The position numbers and the translations under genes were made by a program. The notes under the pieces were generated by a model that was not told the origin of the DNA, searched no databases, and saw nothing but the letters and a program-made list of their open reading frames with translations. From the NCBI GenBank assembly GCA_947495915.1, contig CANMAW010000001.1, positions 682,001 to 746,000 of the forward strand: DNA of 64,000 nucleotides. Direction: 5' to 3'. Each line of letters opens with the position of its first letter. Position 1 is the first letter of the stretch. Of the stretch, positions 18,506-25,999 are shown in pieces. The stretch comes from Maribacter algarum (ex Lu et al. 2025) (nom. illeg.). GTDB taxonomy: Bacteria > Bacteroidota > Bacteroidia > Flavobacteriales > Flavobacteriaceae.

Positions 18506-18514
18506 ATTTAAAAA

Positions 18515-18543
18515 TAAAAAAAGCCTCGCAATTTGCGAGGCTT
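18515..18543 (-). terminator. Terminator of the OmpA-like gene
   Basis: A perfect 10-bp stem (AAGCCTCGCA at 18521-18530 with TGCGAGGCTT at 18534-18543) with a three-base loop, followed on the minus strand by a T-rich tail. It lies about 30 bp after the stop at 18573 and separates it from addB. Confidence 0.9.
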
Positions 18544-18572
18544 TAATTTTATAAAAGAAAATTTAAATCTTC

Positions 18573-19913
18573 TTACTTGATTAAGTTGATTTCAACTCTT
18601 CTGTTTTCTTTTCTACCAGCTCTTGTATTGTTTGTAGCGATAGGTTTGTCTTCACCATAACCTGATGCAGTCAATCTATCAGCACCAATACCTTCGTTGA
18701 TTAAGAAGTCACGAACTGCGTTAGCTCTTTCTTCTGATAATCTCTGGTTAGTCTTAGCACCACCTTGGCTATCAGTATGACCTTCTACTGAGAATTTAGC
18801 AGTAGGATACTCACCTAAGATTCTGATGATATCAACCATTACTGAAGTAGACTCAGCTTTGATAGAAGATCTACCAGTATCAAACAAGATAGTTTTTGCA
18901 TAGTCATTCAATTGCTTCTGAACTTCAACAGTTACTTCTGGGCAACCCATGTTTGCAACAGTACCGGCAACATCTGGACATTTATCGTCTTTATCTAAAA
19001 CGCTATCTCCATCTTTATCAGGCCATGCACATCCTTTGTTTTCAGCAGGACCTGCTTCATTAGGACACTCATCATCTTTATCAGCAACACCGTCACCATC
19101 AGCATCAGGACAACCAGCTAAAGCAGCTAAACCAGCTTCGTTAGGACAAGCGTCATCTTTATCAGCAACACCGTCACCGTCAGCATCAGGACAACCGTTC
19201 ATTTCTTTAGAACCAGCTTCGTTAGGACAGCTATCTTTGCTATCTTCGATTCCGTCACCATCAGCATCAGGACAACCATTGAATGCTTCTAAACCAGCAA
19301 CTTCTGGACAAGCATCATCTTTGTCATATACACCGTCACCATCAGTATCAGTACCACCAAACTTAACAGAGATACCTGCTAAATGTTGCCAGTGTTTAAC
19401 ACCGTAATCTTCGAATGCATGTTTGTAGCCAGTTTGTAAGGTTAAACCAATGTTTTCTGAGAACCAGAAATTAGCACCAATTCCAGCATTAACTGTACCA
19501 GCTCCAATTTCATCAACCCAAGTGTAACCACCACCTACTTCTAAGAAAGGGTCTACAACGGTGTTCTTAAGAAAGCTATATTTAATAGTACCATCTAAAG
19601 CGTAGTGAGAAAGATCATCAACATTGGTATCACCTAATTTGCTGATTTTGTTTAGAGAACCTCTAACTCCAACTGCAAATCCGTCACCAACAGATTTAGA
19701 TACGCCAATATAAGATACAGATGGCAAAATGTTCCAGTGATCATTCACATTGAACAACTCGTTTCCAAAAGAACTTACATCTCCTGTAGGATAAACGTCA
19801 ATAGCGTTGACACCAAATTGAACTTGCCAAGGGTTATTCTCGTCTTGCGCTTGTATGCCTTGAAAACCTACTAATAATAGGGCCAAAGCCATTAATTTGC
19901 TAAGATGTTTCAT
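18573..19913 (-). CDS. OmpA family outer-membrane protein with thrombospondin type-3 repeats
   Basis: A 446-residue protein with signal peptide (to GIQAQ, about 23), an N-terminal beta-barrel (about 27-187), five thrombospondin type-3 calcium-binding repeats (189-325, units like [19 protein letters not shown]) and a C-terminal OmpA peptidoglycan-binding domain (338-446, with [12 protein letters not shown] and the NRRVEINL end). It should anchor the outer membrane to the cell wall. The calcium-binding linker may stiffen in seawater. It is a common, highly expressed flavobacterial major outer-membrane protein and stands alone, with its own terminator. The DNA repeats of the calcium region are codon-based, not a separate element. 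Confidence 0.93.
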   Translation of the reverse strand: MKHLSKLMALALLLVGFQGIQAQDENNPWQVQFGVNAIDVYPTGDVSSFGNELFNVNDHWNILPSVSYIGVSKSVGDGFAVGVRGSLNKISKLGDTNVDDLSHYALDGTIKYSFLKNTVVDPFLEVGGGYTWVDEIGAGTVNAGIGANFWFSENIGLTLQTGYKHAFEDYGVKHWQHLAGISVKFGGTDTDGDGVYDKDDACPEVAGLEAFNGCPDADGDGIEDSKDSCPNEAGSKEMNGCPDADGDGVADKDDACPNEAGLAALAGCPDADGDGVADKDDECPNEAGPAENKGCAWPDKDGDSVLDKDDKCPDVAGTVANMGCPEVTVEVQKQLNDYAKTILFDTGRSSIKAESTSVMVDIIRILGEYPTAKFSVEGHTDSQGGAKTNQRLSEERANAVRDFLINEGIGADRLTASGYGEDKPIATNNTRAGRKENRRVEINLIK

Positions 19914-20026
19914 GTTTAAATTTTTAAGTTTAAGTGTTTATTAGCTGCAAATGTAACTTGTTAAATATTATTAACAAAATACATTTCTTATTTTTTTTTA
20001 TGCATTTAGTAGATAAAATCAGGTAG

Positions 20027-21220
20027 TTAAACGATTTTTAGCTCCTTTCCGACCTCAATAAATGCGTTTATTGCCTTGTCTAAATGTTCCTTTTCATGCG
20101 CAGCTGAAAGTTGTACTCTAATTCTTGCCTTATCACGAGGTACTACTGGAAAAAAGAAACCGATTACATAAATACCTTTTTCTAATAACATATTCGCCAT
20201 CTCTTGAGATAATTTTGCATCATAGAGCATTACAGGTACTATTGCCGAATCACCATCAATAATATCAAAACCAGCTGCACGCATTCCCTTTTTAAAATAG
20301 GCCGTGTTCTGTTCTAATTTATCTCTTAAAGTAGTATCGCTCTCAAGCATCTCAAATACTTTTATTGAAGCGCCTACTATAGCTGGGGCCAGTGAATTTG
20401 AAAACAAGTAAGGTCTTGACCGTTGTCTAAGTATTTCAATAATTTCTTTCTTACCTGTGGTGTATCCTCCCATAGCACCACCGAGAGCCTTACCGAGGGT
20501 TCCAGTGATAATATCAATACGATTCATAACCCCTTTTTCTTCTAGCGTGCCCCTACCTGTTTCTCCAATAAAACCTGTGGCGTGGCATTCATCAATCATT
20601 ACTAGGGCATCATATTTATCGGCGAGATCACAAATATGATCTAAGGGGGCAACTAAACCATCCATAGAAAACACGCCATCAGTAACAATTATTTTGAACC
20701 TAGCCTGATCTTTGTTGGCTTGTTGAAGTTGCTTTTCTAAATCGGCCATATCGTTGTTCGCATATCTATATCGCTTTGCTTTACACAGCCTTACACCATC
20801 AATTATTGAAGCATGATTTAAAGAATCAGAAATAATAGCGTCTTCAGCGCTAAGTAAAGGTTCAAATACTCCTCCGTTAGCATCAAAAGCAGCTGCATAT
20901 AATATGGTATCTTCTGTGCCATAAAAATCTGCTATTTTTTGCTCTAATTTTTTATGAATGTCTTGTGTGCCACAAATAAAGCGAACAGATGACATTCCGT
21001 AGCCATGGGTATCCATAGCATCTTTGGCCGCTTGAATAACTTCAGGATGCGAAGAAAGCCCCAAATAGTTATTGGCACAAAAATTAATTACTTCTTCACC
21101 GGTAGATATTTTGATTACAGCATCTTGGGCCGATGTAATAATACGTTCTGTTTTATAAAGGCCGTCGCTTTTAATTTGATTCAATTCTGTTTGCAAGTGT
21201 TGTTTTATTTTTCCGTACAT
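20027..21220 (-). CDS. kbl: 2-amino-3-ketobutyrate CoA ligase (glycine C-acetyltransferase)
   Basis: A 397-residue PLP-dependent enzyme of the alpha-oxoamine synthase family, the usual length for Kbl. It joins acetyl-CoA and glycine to 2-amino-3-ketobutyrate or runs the reverse cleavage in threonine breakdown. The PLP lysine is Lys244 in [15 protein letters not shown], with Asp210 (MIDECHATG) and His213 for cofactor binding. The N-terminal [14 protein letters not shown] block and SNSLAPA are typical of Kbl rather than of BioF. No threonine dehydrogenase gene is adjacent. It sits 12 bp downstream of addA and may be co-transcribed with it. Confidence 0.93.
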   Translation of the reverse strand: MYGKIKQHLQTELNQIKSDGLYKTERIITSAQDAVIKISTGEEVINFCANNYLGLSSHPEVIQAAKDAMDTHGYGMSSVRFICGTQDIHKKLEQKIADFYGTEDTILYAAAFDANGGVFEPLLSAEDAIISDSLNHASIIDGVRLCKAKRYRYANNDMADLEKQLQQANKDQARFKIIVTDGVFSMDGLVAPLDHICDLADKYDALVMIDECHATGFIGETGRGTLEEKGVMNRIDIITGTLGKALGGAMGGYTTGKKEIIEILRQRSRPYLFSNSLAPAIVGASIKVFEMLESDTTLRDKLEQNTAYFKKGMRAAGFDIIDGDSAIVPVMLYDAKLSQEMANMLLEKGIYVIGFFFPVVPRDKARIRVQLSAAHEKEHLDKAINAFIEVGKELKIV

Positions 21221-21232
21221 AACTTTTATTGC

Positions 21233-24200
21233 TTAAATAAATTCTGGAATTACCTCTTCGTTGATATAAATAATTATTTTGTTTTCAATTTGATAGCCCA
21301 TGTCAAACAATGCATCAGCATATGATTGAATTTGTTCATGATATCTAGTATTGGGTTTGCCTGTTTTATAATCGATTATTGTTGCGTGATTGTTACTAAT
21401 AACGACCCGATCTGGGCGCAAAATGCTTCCGTTTTTAGTAATAATATCTTTTTCATTTTTAACAAGATTTCCCTCCTTATAATATGGAGCCAATTTTGGA
21501 TGGGTTATGATCATTTGTATACGTTCGTGAACTTCATCTTTATCTTGTATTGACAAAACTCCAGATTGAATCAAAGAACCAAGTGCAGGAAGAACATCCT
21601 CTTTGGTTTTAATAAGACTCATTATATGGTGCACCAAGTTACCTTGTGTAATGGCTTCTTCTCTGTCGGTATCCCATAGCATACCAGAGGAAGTTAATAT
21701 ATTAAATGCAGGTCGGTCTTTATAAGAATATTGAAATGGAATATCTTCTAAAAGTACATCGGAGGGAGACTTCAAACGCTGAGGAAGCGAACCAAAAGTA
21801 TAGGTGCTACTATGCTCACTCCACATACCTTTATTATTTAAATATGATATGAATAAATCAGTATAGTTTTTCGGACTGTCTTTAGACGCCTTCGGTGGCC
21901 CTGTAATAATGTATGATGCCTTTGCCGCTCTTGTAAGGGCAACATAAAGCACATTAAAAGCGTCTAATTCTAATCGATTATTTTCTTCTTCAACCAAATG
22001 GCTCGCAAGGGTATTGTAATCAGATACTTCTTGTTTCTTATTAATTAAGACTTCTGAAAATCCATCAAAGATTTCTGTATTTACAGGCAACCATAATTTA
22101 GGGTCTTGTTCATTGTAAATTTTGGTGTGTGCATACGGAAAAATAGTTATGTCAAATTCAAGTCCCTTGGCCTTATGTACCGTCATTATTTGAACGGCAT
22201 TCACAGTGGCCGGAGCTGTTATACTAAGTTTGTCTTTTTTCTTTTCCCAATAAGATAGATAAATTGGTATTCCGACACCTTCTTTTTGCTCAACATCAAG
22301 AATAGTATCCATAAAGAAATTGATGTATGCATCAGGGCTTGGTGCCAAATCAAATTGTTTAATTGCGTATTCCATACCATCATAAACCGATAATTGCATT
22401 AATCGATTCATTGAAAAACTAAATTCAGTTTCTAGTACAATTGTAGGATTTTTAAGATGCGCAGCTATGAATTGATGACGATGCTCTTTGTTTATCGATA
22501 GAAAAGAAAGAAGTTCAAAAGAAACTTCATCATCTGGCTGATTTTGATAACGAAGTAAATTAATCAAGAACAGTATTTTTGAACTGCTTTGTAAAAGCAG
22601 ACTTTCTGAAGATATAATCGGAATTTTTTCTTGAACAAGATAATTCGCTAAAGCTACCCCCTCTTTATTGCCTCGCACCAAAATACAAATATCTTTATAA
22701 TCGTAATGGTTTGCTATTACTTCGTTGATGGTTTGAAGTGTAGCTGCACCATATCGTTCATCAAGGTTCAAATCATCATTTTCTTCTATAAACGAGAGTT
22801 GTACTAACCCACCTTTTTCTGCATTGCTAATTTGATTGTTTCCGGTCTCAAATAGGTTTTGATATTCATGGCTATTAAATTTGGTGCTAGTGCTGGTAAA
22901 GAAGTCATTGTTAAAAGCAACGATTTCTGTTAGACTTCGATAGTTACCAGGAAGATTTTCAATTGTAGCAGCAATTACAAACGGATTAGCTTTTGCATTT
23001 ACCAAATCTAAAAATTGTTCTGCCTTACCACCACGCCAACGGTAAATGGCTTGTTTGGCATCACCTACAATAAATAGCGAGCCTTTTTCTGCAGATAACG
23101 CATTGTCAACTAACGGAATCAGGTTTTGCCACTGCATTTCAGAGGTATCTTGAAATTCATCAATAAAGTAATGACTATATTTTTCGCCTAATCGTTCATA
23201 AATAAAAGGTGCGGGCTGATTTTTAATTTCCTTGGCAATAATTCTATTGAACTCGTAAATGGGTAATTGATCTCTCTCATTCTCAATGCCTTTGATTTCT
23301 TGTTGAATAGCATTTAAAACCGTTAGTGGAACTATATTTTTATAGACGTTGTTTAAAAATTGAAATTCATAAGTGCTTTGTTTAATGGCATTAAAATGAA
23401 CTACAAACTGTGGTTGTAAAACATCTAAGATAGATTTTTTGTCTGCTTCGCATTTACCCGCGTAAAGTGGAGCTGAGTCGAAATTTTGTTTCCAACCTGC
23501 ATTAAAATTAATATTAAAATCGCCTTGATGAATTTTAAGTATAAATTTTGGAAAGTAGCTTGATTTAAAATCTGAAAATTCAAGGCCATTTTCGTCAATT
23601 ATAGCAAGTATCTGCGAGGAATTCTTTAGTATTTCCGATCTTAAAATTTCAATTTTTTGCTTGATTTTTTTTTGTAATTCTAAAAAATCGTCAATGTTTT
23701 TATCTGCAAACTGTTGAAGATGTTTGGCGTTATTTTCGTCGAAGAGCAGTTTTCCAACCTTGTTAAGATCTAAAGCAATATCCCAACTTTTATCATCATC
23801 AATTTTTTCTAAGGCGAAATCAATAAGAACTTTTGTGATTTGCGGGTCTGTGCCTGCTTTGTTAATAAGCCTTGCAACAGCTTCATCAAGTAATAAGGAG
23901 GTATCTAATACAACCTCAAAATTTTGAGGAAGCTTCAAGTCTTTTGCAAAAGTTCGAATCAGTCTGTGCGTAAATTTATCAATGGTAGAAACATCGAAGA
24001 AAGCGTAATTATGAAGTATTTTTTTTAAAGTATATTTTGATTTTTGGTTTAGTTCTAAAGGCGTTAAGTTTAATTCATTCAAAAGAGCGGTGAACATCGG
24101 CGAGGGCTGTTCAAGCGAATGTGGTTGGCTAAATTCAAACAGACTATTTAATATACGATCTTTCATTTCGTTAACCGCCTTATTGGTAAAAGTAATAGCC

Positions 24201-24319
24201 AAAATGCGACGAAAACCGTCATTTGTAGAAAGCAATATGCTTAAATATTCTTTGGCTAAGGTATAAGTCTTGCCAGAGCCAGCGGAAGCATTGTATATTT
24301 TGAAAGACGTTTCTTGCAC
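21233..24319 (-). CDS. addA: AddA-like UvrD-family helicase/nuclease subunit
   Basis: A 1028-residue superfamily-1A helicase with Walker A ASAGSGKT (11-18), the DEFQDTSEMQW Walker B region, motif VGDAKQAIYRWRGG, motif V VHKAKGLEF and YVALTRAAK, plus a C-terminal PD-(D/E)XK nuclease (RPDRVV, then IIDYKTGK). It is the motor and one nuclease of the AddAB complex that resects double-strand ends for RecA. Translation probably begins at a GTG (24317-24319) immediately before the QETSFKIYNASAGSGKT start, with no better ATG. AddB lies downstream past kbl and an ompA-like gene. Confidence 0.92.
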   Translation of the reverse strand: MQETSFKIYNASAGSGKTYTLAKEYLSILLSTNDGFRRILAITFTNKAVNEMKDRILNSLFEFSQPHSLEQPSPMFTALLNELNLTPLELNQKSKYTLKKILHNYAFFDVSTIDKFTHRLIRTFAKDLKLPQNFEVVLDTSLLLDEAVARLINKAGTDPQITKVLIDFALEKIDDDKSWDIALDLNKVGKLLFDENNAKHLQQFADKNIDDFLELQKKIKQKIEILRSEILKNSSQILAIIDENGLEFSDFKSSYFPKFILKIHQGDFNINFNAGWKQNFDSAPLYAGKCEADKKSILDVLQPQFVVHFNAIKQSTYEFQFLNNVYKNIVPLTVLNAIQQEIKGIENERDQLPIYEFNRIIAKEIKNQPAPFIYERLGEKYSHYFIDEFQDTSEMQWQNLIPLVDNALSAEKGSLFIVGDAKQAIYRWRGGKAEQFLDLVNAKANPFVIAATIENLPGNYRSLTEIVAFNNDFFTSTSTKFNSHEYQNLFETGNNQISNAEKGGLVQLSFIEENDDLNLDERYGAATLQTINEVIANHYDYKDICILVRGNKEGVALANYLVQEKIPIISSESLLLQSSSKILFLINLLRYQNQPDDEVSFELLSFLSINKEHRHQFIAAHLKNPTIVLETEFSFSMNRLMQLSVYDGMEYAIKQFDLAPSPDAYINFFMDTILDVEQKEGVGIPIYLSYWEKKKDKLSITAPATVNAVQIMTVHKAKGLEFDITIFPYAHTKIYNEQDPKLWLPVNTEIFDGFSEVLINKKQEVSDYNTLASHLVEEENNRLELDAFNVLYVALTRAAKASYIITGPPKASKDSPKNYTDLFISYLNNKGMWSEHSSTYTFGSLPQRLKSPSDVLLEDIPFQYSYKDRPAFNILTSSGMLWDTDREEAITQGNLVHHIMSLIKTKEDVLPALGSLIQSGVLSIQDKDEVHERIQMIITHPKLAPYYKEGNLVKNEKDIITKNGSILRPDRVVISNNHATIIDYKTGKPNTRYHEQIQSYADALFDMGYQIENKIIIYINEEVIPEFI

Positions 24320-24407
24320 CTAATTTTTGTTGCAAATTACATAGAACCTTTGAATTTCTATTACCGTTCTTAACAATTAATTATGGCGGAATGAATGTTA
24401 AAATTTG

Positions 24408-24415
24408 TAAATTTG
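24408..24415 (+). promoter_or_regulatory. Bacteroidota -7 box upstream of sod
   Basis: TAAATTTG is a perfect match to the TAnnTTTG -7 element, 33 bp before the sod start. A clear -33 TTTG is not visible at the usual distance. Confidence 0.5.
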
Positions 24416-24448
24416 AAAATACATTATTAACATACAAATACAATAATT

Positions 24449-25057
24449 ATGGCTTTTGAATTACCAAAATTACCTTATGCATATGATGCATTGGAACCAC
24501 ATATTGATGCTAGAACTATGGAGATTCACCATACAAAACATCACAACGGTTACACGACCAAGTTAAATGCTGCTATTGAAGGAACTGACTTGGCAGGAAA
24601 ATCTATTGAAGATATTTTAGCAAACCTTGATTTAGAAAATGGAGCAGTAAGAAATAATGGAGGCGGTTTTTATAACCATTCTCTATTTTGGAATGTCATG
24701 TCTGCTGACGGAGGTGGCGTTCCTTCTGGAGATTTGGCAGATGCTATTAATGATGCTTATGGATCGTTTGAAGCTTTCAAAGAAAAATTTAGCGCAGCAG
24801 CTGGCACAAGATTTGGCTCTGGTTGGGCATGGTTATGTGTACATGCTGGTGGAAAAGTTGAAGTCTGTTCAACTCCGAACCAAGACAACCCATTAATGCC
24901 AAGTGTAGGCTGTGGAGGAACTCCTATTCTAGGTTTAGATGTTTGGGAGCATGCCTATTATTTAAATTATCAAAATAGAAGACCTGATTATGTAAGTGCT
25001 TTTTTCAATGTAATTAATTGGGATAAAGTGGCAGAGCTATACGCAGCAAACAAGTAG
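24449..25057 (+). CDS. sodA: Superoxide dismutase, Mn-type signature
   Basis: A 202-residue Fe/Mn superoxide dismutase that turns superoxide into oxygen and peroxide. The four metal ligands are His27, His77, Asp164 and His168 (DVWEHAYY). The residues that separate Mn from Fe forms, Gly in NNGGGFYNH and Gln145 in TPNQDNPL, point to a manganese or cambialistic enzyme. There is no signal peptide, so it is cytoplasmic. The gene is single, with its own -7 box at 24408 and its own terminator at 25079. Confidence 0.96.
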   Translation: MAFELPKLPYAYDALEPHIDARTMEIHHTKHHNGYTTKLNAAIEGTDLAGKSIEDILANLDLENGAVRNNGGGFYNHSLFWNVMSADGGGVPSGDLADAINDAYGSFEAFKEKFSAAAGTRFGSGWAWLCVHAGGKVEVCSTPNQDNPLMPSVGCGGTPILGLDVWEHAYYLNYQNRRPDYVSAFFNVINWDKVAELYAANK

Positions 25058-25078
25058 TTAAAACAATTACAATATTTA

Positions 25079-25116
25079 AAAACATCCTACTTCATATGAA
25101 GTAGGATGTTTTTTTA
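25079..25116 (+). terminator. Terminator of sod
   Basis: A long near-perfect palindrome (arms 25081-25094 and 25097-25110) followed by a run of eight T, about 25 bp after the sod stop. Confidence 0.92.
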
Positions 25117-25130
25117 TGTCAATTTTTAAA

Positions 25131-25204
25131 ATAGAAAAGGGTAGAGAAGTCTCTACCCTTTTCGTCCCAAATCTTACCATAAACTTAACCTACTTATGCT
25201 ATGG
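25131..25204 (-). ncRNA. Candidate small RNA, copy A
   Basis: Read on the minus strand, a 40-nt core starts at 25204, followed by an intrinsic terminator (GGGTAGAG / CTCTACCC stem) with a weaker T run. Compared with the other copies the core has two changes. One turns CAUGG into UAUGG, which lengthens the 5' CCAUA/UAUGG pairing to five base pairs, so it supports a real stem. Predicted length is about 74 nt. Confidence 0.72.
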
Positions 25205-25209
25205 CAGCA

Positions 25210-25217
25210 CTAAATTA
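25210..25217 (-). promoter_or_regulatory. -7-like box of sRNA copy A
   Basis: TAATTTAG on the minus strand, one mismatch from TAnnTTTG, ends exactly five bases before the conserved core. Confidence 0.5.
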
Positions 25218-25335
25218 CTGGTATTGCGTTAAATAAAAAAGGAATTTTGGTATTTTTTAAGAGCTTTAGTAAACTGAAAAAAGTAAGATTTTACTCTAAA
25301 ATAGTCGCGACCTTGTAAATTGCTAAGGGTTTGAA

Positions 25336-25408
25336 ATAAAAAAGGCAGAGCTTAGCTCCACCTTTTTTCCCCAAATCTTACCATGAACTTAACCTACTTA
25401 TGCTATGG
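25336..25408 (-). ncRNA. Candidate small RNA, copy B
   Basis: The 40-nt core is identical to copies C and D. The terminator stem reads GGUGGAGC / GCUCUGCC on the minus strand and pairs fully with two G-U wobbles. On the plus strand the same positions would be A-C mismatches, so this copy shows that the minus strand is the RNA. A long T run follows. Confidence 0.78.
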
Positions 25409-25413
25409 TTCTT

Positions 25414-25421
25414 CAAAGATA
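25414..25421 (-). promoter_or_regulatory. -7 box of sRNA copy B
   Basis: TATCTTTG on the minus strand is a perfect TAnnTTTG match, five bases before the core. Confidence 0.62.
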
Positions 25422-25640
25422 TATTAACTAAACAGCGAATAAAAAGGTTTTGGTTGAATGTCTTTTTCTTTGGTTGAAATACCATTTCATAAAATTCAAT
25501 TCAATTTTTATATTGGTAAAATTCACGCCTTATTCAAGTTGACAGTGAAAGTTACAGACTATTTAGGGGCACAATTTAGTAGAAGGCAATTATGTTTCGT
25601 TGAAGATTCACTAACGTAGGTTAAAGTAAATAGGGTGTAA

Positions 25641-25710
25641 ATAAAAAGGCGGAGCATTGCTCCGCCTTTTCCCCAAATCTTACCATGAACTTAACCTACT
25701 TATGCTATGG
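25641..25710 (-). ncRNA. Candidate small RNA, copy C
   Basis: The same 40-nt core, followed by a perfect GGCGGAGC / GCTCCGCC stem with a three-base loop and a T run on the minus strand. Stem bases differ from copies A, B and D, but pairing is kept. Confidence 0.78.
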
Positions 25711-25715
25711 TTCTT

Positions 25716-25723
25716 CAAAAGTA
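25716..25723 (-). promoter_or_regulatory. -7 box of sRNA copy C
   Basis: TACTTTTG on the minus strand is a perfect TAnnTTTG match, five bases before the core. The five bases AAGAA are shared with copy B. Confidence 0.62.
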
Positions 25724-25821
25724 AATGAAGACTATGTGGTTTTAAAAATTCTTTGTTGAAGGGTTGAAATTTCGGTTAAAGTGTATTGGAGTTAGTTTTA
25801 AAGCTCCTCGCCAAATTAAAA

Positions 25822-25895
25822 AATAAAAAAGGTGGAGAAGTCTCCACCTTTTTTGCCCCAAATCTTACCATGAACTTAACCTACTTATGCTATGG
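25822..25895 (-). ncRNA. Candidate small RNA, copy D
   Basis: The same 40-nt core, followed by a GGTGGAG / CTCCACC stem and a long T run on the minus strand. It is the copy nearest to purF, whose stop is about 105 bp upstream on the same strand. Confidence 0.77.
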
Positions 25896-25900
25896 CGAAT

Positions 25901-25908
25901 CTAAAATA
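25901..25908 (-). promoter_or_regulatory. -7-like box of sRNA copy D
   Basis: TATTTTAG on the minus strand, one mismatch from TAnnTTTG, five bases before the core. Confidence 0.5.
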
Positions 25909-25952
25909 AGCGGGAAGCGGTCAAAGCGACTAAAAACACGCTAAATGGCACA

Positions 25953-25996
25953 TATTATCGACGAACAACACCCTTGAGTGCATTTGGTCGATAATA
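25953..25996 (-). other. Hairpin just after purF stop
   Basis: Arms TATTATCGAC (25953-25962) and GTCGATAATA (25987-25996) form a perfect 10-bp stem with a 24-base loop. There is no T run directly after it on the minus strand, so it may protect the purF mRNA end rather than terminate. Confidence 0.4.
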
Positions 25997-25999
25997 TTA

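Larger units (their letters stand above)
25131..25895 (-). repeat. Array of four dispersed sRNA-like units
   Basis: Four units lie in the 940-bp gap between sod and purF, at 25131-25204, 25336-25408, 25641-25710 and 25822-25895. Each holds a 40-bp core and a hairpin with T run, and a TAnnTTwG box sits upstream of each core. Three cores are identical over 40 bp and the fourth differs at two positions, while the 113-232 bp of spacer between units are unrelated. The unequal spacing and the terminator hairpins exclude a CRISPR array. Confidence 0.85.

Noticed and set aside
18949-19407. Long plus-strand frame and repeated DNA in the OmpA-like gene
   Set aside because: It is the antisense shadow of the thrombospondin-3 calcium repeats; the DNA repeat follows the protein repeat.
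19950-19985. TTGTTAA/TTAACAA pair near the OmpA-like gene
   Set aside because: Short, AT-only and without a T run; it is likely chance.
25131-25895. Possible CRISPR array
   Set aside because: Only four units, unequal spacers of 113-232 bp, terminator hairpins inside each unit and no cas genes nearby.
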